NCBI GenBank assembly: GCA_000328365.1
Contig: KB309013.1
Span: 5,034 to 69,033, forward strand
Direction: 5' to 3'
Source: Capitella teleta
Taxonomy: Eukaryota; Annelida; Polychaeta; Capitellidae
Length of the DNA: 64,000 nucleotides
Each line of letters opens with the position of its first letter. The first letter of the stretch is position 1. The position numbers were made by a program, and so were the translations under genes. Positions 59,192 to 64,000 of the stretch are shown here, one piece after another. Below the pieces are notes generated by a model. The model was given only the letters and a program-made list of their open reading frames with translations, was not told where the DNA came from and searched no databases.

Positions 59192-61176
59192 ATGATGTCA
59201 GGCTCCGAAGCCGAGATTCTCAGCGCTCGATTGGACGAAGTGGTCTCTGGCGGAATCGACAACAACAACTTCTCGATCGAGGATGAAGTAGAGGCTCCGG
59301 CAAAAGACAACGAAACTGGACACGAAGAAATATGTATGGATCCTAGAGGGCCTAACATAGAAAATGTTGACGAAGCGGAAGTGGTTTTCAGGTTGGTGAA
59401 TTAGGTATTGTTCTATGAATTATTCAAATTATTGCACTTTTCTTTTTTTTAAGGAGGACAAATTTCTTGCACAGACAGAAATGGCGGATTATAAAAAATG
59501 TGGCGTTTTTGTGTTTGGGATGCCTGCTAAACTTCACTGCAGTGTTAAATGTGGGAGATTTCATTGTAAAACCAACTCATGATTTCAACTTGCTCCGCCA
59601 TCTTGTTTTGTTTGGATCTGCCGCCATCGGCTGCCTCTTTCTGGTTCAGCCAATCATCGTTCTCGTCACAACTAAGTGGGCTGTAACCGCGTCGTTCATT
59701 GGTCACTTACTCTATGTCATAGCGCACTTCTATCCGACCGAGGAAATCATTTTAGCGTCTGTGGCTATTTTAGGAGTCAGTTTTTCGCTGTGTCTATGCG
59801 CTGTTTGTGCATATATCGCCAAAGCCGCAGATGTCTATTGCGTCCTTACTAATGCAGCCATGCACACAACGATGTGTCAATTCTACGGAGTCTTCTTCTT
59901 GGTTTGCCAATCAAGTAAGCTTCGATCAAGTCGCATAGTTCAGACAGCGTATTTATTATTTCCACTTTTGCACTCAGCTTATATCTGGAGCCATCTGATA
60001 TCAGGGTTCATACTACAAACCATCAAGAAGCCCCCAGTTGCCAACCACAGCAATCCGCTTCCGTCTTGCGGTGTCTCTGCTTGCCCTAGCAACGGTAGTC
60101 ATGACAACTTCTTCGTTCTTGACGACGATATTAACATGATCAAAGTGAGTCTTGATTTCTGCCCCATCACTATGTCATATACTTTCCTGCAGGTGTATAC
60201 AATGTATGGTATCTCAATTCTACTTTCAATCCTCGCAACTCTAACCGTTGCCATCTGTGTGGGTCGCCTGCCAACGGTTGCTATGCTTTCCAGCATCTCC
60301 ACGGGCAACAATCGCCATAGCAACAAGCAGCGTGGCTTCAGAGCTAAGTATGTGGAGTTATTCAGTCATGAAGATATGATGTTATCTTGTGGCTTCGTAG
60401 ATTATTCTTTCTTGCGGTGATCAAAACCATCTCCTTGTGGTTGAATGGAAGGATGTTCTTCTCAATTCCTCTGATCTTTCATCTTGGCTTACAGATCGGA
60501 TTCTTCCATTGTGCGCTCATGAAGGTTGAGTCAACACTGAAGAACGTTATGATTATTGAACGTTATGATTCCAGCATTACGCCTCATGCAGCGTTGGAGT
60601 GTGGAGGATGCCGTTCATATACATGTCCTATGGCGGCATCAGCGCCTTGAGTGCCGTTGCATGTAGCGGACCGGCTAAATGCATTAATCGGACAACGTCA
60701 CTTGTATCAGGTACGTTATGATTATAGAAGGTGCGTTATGATATACAAAAGTGCGTTATGACTCAGCCGCTCTTGTGCAACTCGGTTTGTTTGTGTGGCT
60801 TTTCATTTGGCTACTGGAGGATTTTCATTTCTACGTTTTCTTCTGCGTTCTCGCGCTTTGGGCGATTGCAGACGGAATCTGGATCGTCAATGTTAGCAGT
60901 ATGTTATTAATCCGTGGTTTCCCGCCTAAATTTGAATATAATTATTTGATGCGTCTCGTAGGTTTCCTTGGCAACGTCCTATCATCCAATGAGGAGCCCG
61001 CATTCGCTAACTTCGCCTTGTGGCTTACCATCGGCGTTTCCGCTGCGTATTTTGGCGGGAATTTCATCTGTGTTTACATTCAGTTGTATGTGTTGATGGC
61101 CGCACTGTGTCTGGGTTTGGCGGGATATTTCACCGCGGAAATCATCGATAAGAAAATCAAATTAACGGATATTTAA
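59192..61176 (+). CDS. UNC93A: UNC93A-like multi-pass membrane transporter-family protein
   Basis: Exons: 59192-59391, 59454-59914, 59978-60144, 60193-60347, 60401-60524, 60575-60710, 60767-60898, 60962-61176; 529 codons, phases consistent. An in-frame TAA at 59141 and the paired ATG at 59192 set the start. An acidic 65-residue N-terminus is followed by a string of hydrophobic membrane segments (major-facilitator-like UNC93 family). Family landmarks: QFYGVFFLVCQSTYIWSHLI, SCGVSAC, HYASCSVGV, LWAIADGIW, EEPAFANFALW and FICVYIQLYVLM, all in the UNC93A order. C. elegans UNC-93 regulates a potassium channel and vertebrate UNC93B1 carries Toll-like receptors; UNC93A itself is poorly understood. 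The choice of UNC93A over UNC93B1 is by motif resemblance. Three introns (59915, 60145, 60899) are multiples of three and stop-free, so the unspliced frame looks falsely continuous. Confidence 0.88.
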
Positions 61177-61525
61177 CGAAGCCTTCCTCAACATTCCACC
61201 AAATCGATCTATACATTCGTGGCGATCAATTTCCTGGTGATTAAACCTATAAATTCGACTGTATTACTAGTATTAGATTAAATATTCACGCAAAATGATA
61301 TCGTCAAAATTAGATAGCTTCATCATAATATTATTGAATGGATTTTTGATTGAAAAATGTAATGTTGTATAGTTTTATTTGTATAATTAAAATGTGTGTT
61401 CACAAAAAAATATAATTCCTAGAAATATAAGAAAAATGGACAAAAAGAATAGAAATAGAAATATGGACAAAAAAGTTCACAAGAATATTGATTTGAGAAA
61501 ATAATGGAGGCCAATGATTTATTCA

Positions 61526-61585
<60 letters not shown>

Positions 61586-61997
61586 TTTATTTTTATTTAT
61601 TTAGTATGCATGTACTTTGTCAGCAACGATTCCAATGGTATTTTTCGATGAATTCCGGCTGCATGTGCTTCCCTTGGGCTAACGTGGTGTTGTCTTTAAG
61701 GGGAACGTCCCGCCACCTGACCTGTTTAACACCTAGCGATAGATTCATTTCGTTTGAGACTTATTTTGAAACACAATTTTATTGTTGTGTCAAGTGAAAA
61801 CGTTTTGTTTATTTTTACATTATACACATTTGATTTTTTTGTCTAGTGTTATAATCATGTCATGTACATTTATTATTAATTATAATATATTATGCGAAAC
61901 CTATACAAGTATACAACCTGGATTCGATGGATTGGTGCTAAATTATTATATTTTGTTTGCCTCAATTTTTGCACACGACACACTTTTGTAGAGGTCA
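61177..61997. other. UNC93A-like 3' region and spacer
   Basis: A GATTAAAC at about 61239 may serve as poly(A) signal. A (TTA)n plus poly-T run lies at 61528-61577. No gene seen. Confidence 0.4.
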
Positions 61998-63751
61998 TGA
62001 AGACAAGACAACCAGAAGAACCAGGAGATCTAGCACCTCAATCCATTCAATCCCACGGACATCAGAATTGTAATTAAATCTTTCCCGAATGACTCTGGTC
62101 TAGATGGCCTTCGCCCTCAACATCTGAAAGAGGCAACATCCATCTCGGCAGGAGACACTGCGAGCAAACCCCTAAATTGCCTCTCCTCGCTGGTCAATAT
62201 CATCAGTTCAAAGGGAGTACATCAATCGATCCGATCTACCTTTTTTGGTGCACGGCTGATTGCTCTCACAAAGGTCACCTGAGGCCAATCGTAGCTGGGT
62301 ACACATTGAGACGAATGACAGGAAAGATTCTCCTCCAACCAGTGATCAACAACATGGCAACGAGATTGACAGCCATTCAAGTGGGAGTGGGAACCGAAAT
62401 GCGGTGTGAGGCAGCTGTCCACGTAGTCCGCGATTGTATTCATAGTGAACATGATAATGATAAAATTGTCCTCAAAATTGTCTTAACAAATGCATTCAAC
62501 ACCGTACGTCGAGATTGCCTTCTGAAAGCCACCAGAAATCACCTCCCTCATCCATATCCGTATGTGTGGCTGAGCTAGGCAGCTGTCAGCAAACTCTCTT
62601 TCGGTGATTATCAAATTCCTTTACAAACTAGCGTACAACCAAGAGATCCCCTCGGCCCAGCCCTTCGCCTCGGCCCAGCCCTTTTTGCAAACACGATTCA
62701 CCAAGCCAGAGTTAATCAAGGAGACAGTGGTCTAAACATTTGGCGTCTGGATGATGGCTGCATCGCGGTGAAACCAGACCAAGTCCTAGAACAAGCGAAG
62801 AAAATGCGCAGTTGCCTCGAAACAACGGGACTCCAAATTAACCCGTTAAAATGCGAGATAATCAGGATCTAGGGTGAATTACATCACATTACCACCACAG
62901 AACTACAGGAATACAAATTTAAGAAACACACAATTGGCAACTTCTAGGCGCTCCTTTGAGCCACCCATCTCTCACAGTAGCCTTCGAGTCCAAAATTGAA
63001 AAAGATAAAACTTTGACTTCACCGTGTGTATTAGATGGAACCGCACCAGACATTCTTCTTGATGTGTCAATTTTTATACGTTCCAAAACTGATCTACAAT
63101 CTTCGGTCAATCTTCGCCCGATGTACAAAATGCACGAGTTACGGTACTTGAAAAATGTTGACATGTTAATCAAATAAAAAAAATCGAAAGTATATGCAAT
63201 GGATCTATGAGCTGGAAGTCCTGGGAGCAAGCAAGTCTACCCATTCGGCTTGCGGACCTGGCTTTTCGCATTTGCTCTGAGGTAGCTCTCCTTGCATATA
63301 TCTCATCAACCAAGTTAGCAACGCAAATTGCAAGATCTTCAATGCACCAAACAAGGGATCTGCAAGCAGCCGAGCAAACTCAGCGAATGATGAGCAGCCG
63401 ATCGAAGAGAATCGAGCAAGCCAACGAGCATAGGATGAGATTCAAGGAAAAATAACATTGAAGAACCACGAGAAGACGGCAGGCCAATGCACAAAGGCCC
63501 GACTCAATGCTGCCTCAACCGGACATTCGGGGTCTTGGATTTCGACCCTTCCACATCCAAGTTTGGGCACCCTGCTCTCCCCAGAAGAACTAAGGATAGC
63601 AATCGCTCTTCGATTAGGCTGCAATATATGCGAACCTGGACAATGTCGTTGTGCGGCCCGTATCGACAAATTCGTGGACTTTCTTGCCGTCAGAATGCTG
63701 GTCGCTACTCTCGCTTTAGAGCACTAAAACATCTGCTGAAAAAAAAAAAAA
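61998..63751 (+). mobile_element. Degenerate LINE with reverse transcriptase
   Basis: In order: SGLDGLRPQHLKEA and FFGARLIALTK (62090-62280); RPIVAGYTLRRMTGKILLQP, GVGTEMRCEAAVHVVRD and VLTNAFNTVRRDCLLKA (62285-62530); a DPLGPA block near 62640; the catalytic-box equivalent WRLDDG near 62750 and LETTGLQINPLKCEI; and, after a worn stretch, SWISTLPHPSLGTLL and CNICEPGQCRCAARID (63530-63665), a cysteine-rich tail typical of this kind of element. A short A-run at 63740-63751 may be its 3' tail. Several frame breaks and stops show it is dead. The start is not seen. Clade not assigned. Confidence 0.85.
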
Positions 63752-64000
63752 CATTTCAACGAGTTAATATACCATCCATCATCGAATTATGAGGACTCAG
63801 CCGATCTGAGGGAAAACGACCAGACTGCCTCACTCTGTGCCCATGGTCACGCGGTAGAGCACTCATCTGGGACGTTACTGTGAGACACCTATTCTGACTC
63901 TCAAATCAATTATAGTGCAAGCTTGGTAAGAAGTGCACCAGCAAGAGCAGAAGATGCGAAAACAAATAAATATGCACATATCTCTAAATTGTATCACTTC
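63752..64000. other. End of window, nothing recognised
   Basis: A GGTAGAGCACTC word at about 63850 recalls a tRNA D-arm but nothing else of a tRNA is present. Confidence 0.4.

Noticed and set aside
60575-60656. Acceptor at GCATGCAG|CGTTGG for the sixth UNC93A-like exon
   Set aside because: It breaks the codon phase and meets a stop. The acceptor GATTCCAG|CATTAC keeps the frame and yields HYASCSVGV, which matches the family.
63838-63905. Possible tRNA gene with GGTAGAGCACTC
   Set aside because: No B-box, no anticodon stem and no acceptor stem could be found.

Overview
The window is AT-rich animal DNA. The protein genes carry many spliceosomal introns with GT-AG ends, two intact tRNA genes carry short introns, and SINEs, LINE pieces, terminal-inverted-repeat (TIR) elements and minisatellites fill the space between. 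The gene families (ETV6/TEL/Yan ETS factor, alpha-2-macroglobulin relative with an LDL-receptor A module, UNC93A, CUB/LDLa receptor, C-type lectin) suggest an invertebrate animal, possibly a marine deuterostome or lophotrochozoan. The sequence alone does not settle the phylum. Two runs of N (30233-30354 and 51001-51050) are assembly gaps.

Layout. 1-3 kb: a 35-37 bp minisatellite next to two exons of a C-type lectin-like domain. 4-8.5 kb: a TTAA-flanked structure with about 520 bp inverted ends and a smaller TIR element inside it. 9-10.3 kb: two LINE tails. 11.5-26.1 kb: a spliced ETV6/TEL/Yan-type ETS repressor gene (9 proposed coding exons, 511 codons) on the + strand, with kilobase introns around the N-terminal half. 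26-42.5 kb: no recognised host gene, but several repeat families, a three-site AGGTCA array, tRNA-derived SINEs and TIR elements, one with a SINE nested in it. 42.6-47.2 kb: a - strand gene for a secreted-signal, CUB-like, LDLa, single-pass membrane protein, with a tRNA-Tyr gene inside one intron. 47.7-48.2 kb: a tRNA-Lys-like relic and an intron-bearing tRNA-Arg. 48.5-53.2 kb: mariner-type and pogo-type short elements. 53.7-57.3 kb: a 19-exon alpha-2-macroglobulin-family gene that stops before the thioester half. 59.2-61.2 kb: an 8-exon UNC93A-like transporter gene. 62-63.75 kb: a degenerate LINE reverse transcriptase.

Taken together, the right third groups surface or secreted proteins of families often linked to innate defence (macroglobulin/LDLa, UNC93-like, CUB/LDLa), with a lectin piece at the far left. 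The UNC93A-like gene has two GAAANNGAAA interferon-response-like motifs upstream. The joint immune role is inference.

Exon maps were built by hand from splice-site consensus, codon phase and family resemblance. The exon lengths of the three full models sum to whole codons. No search or RNA evidence was available.
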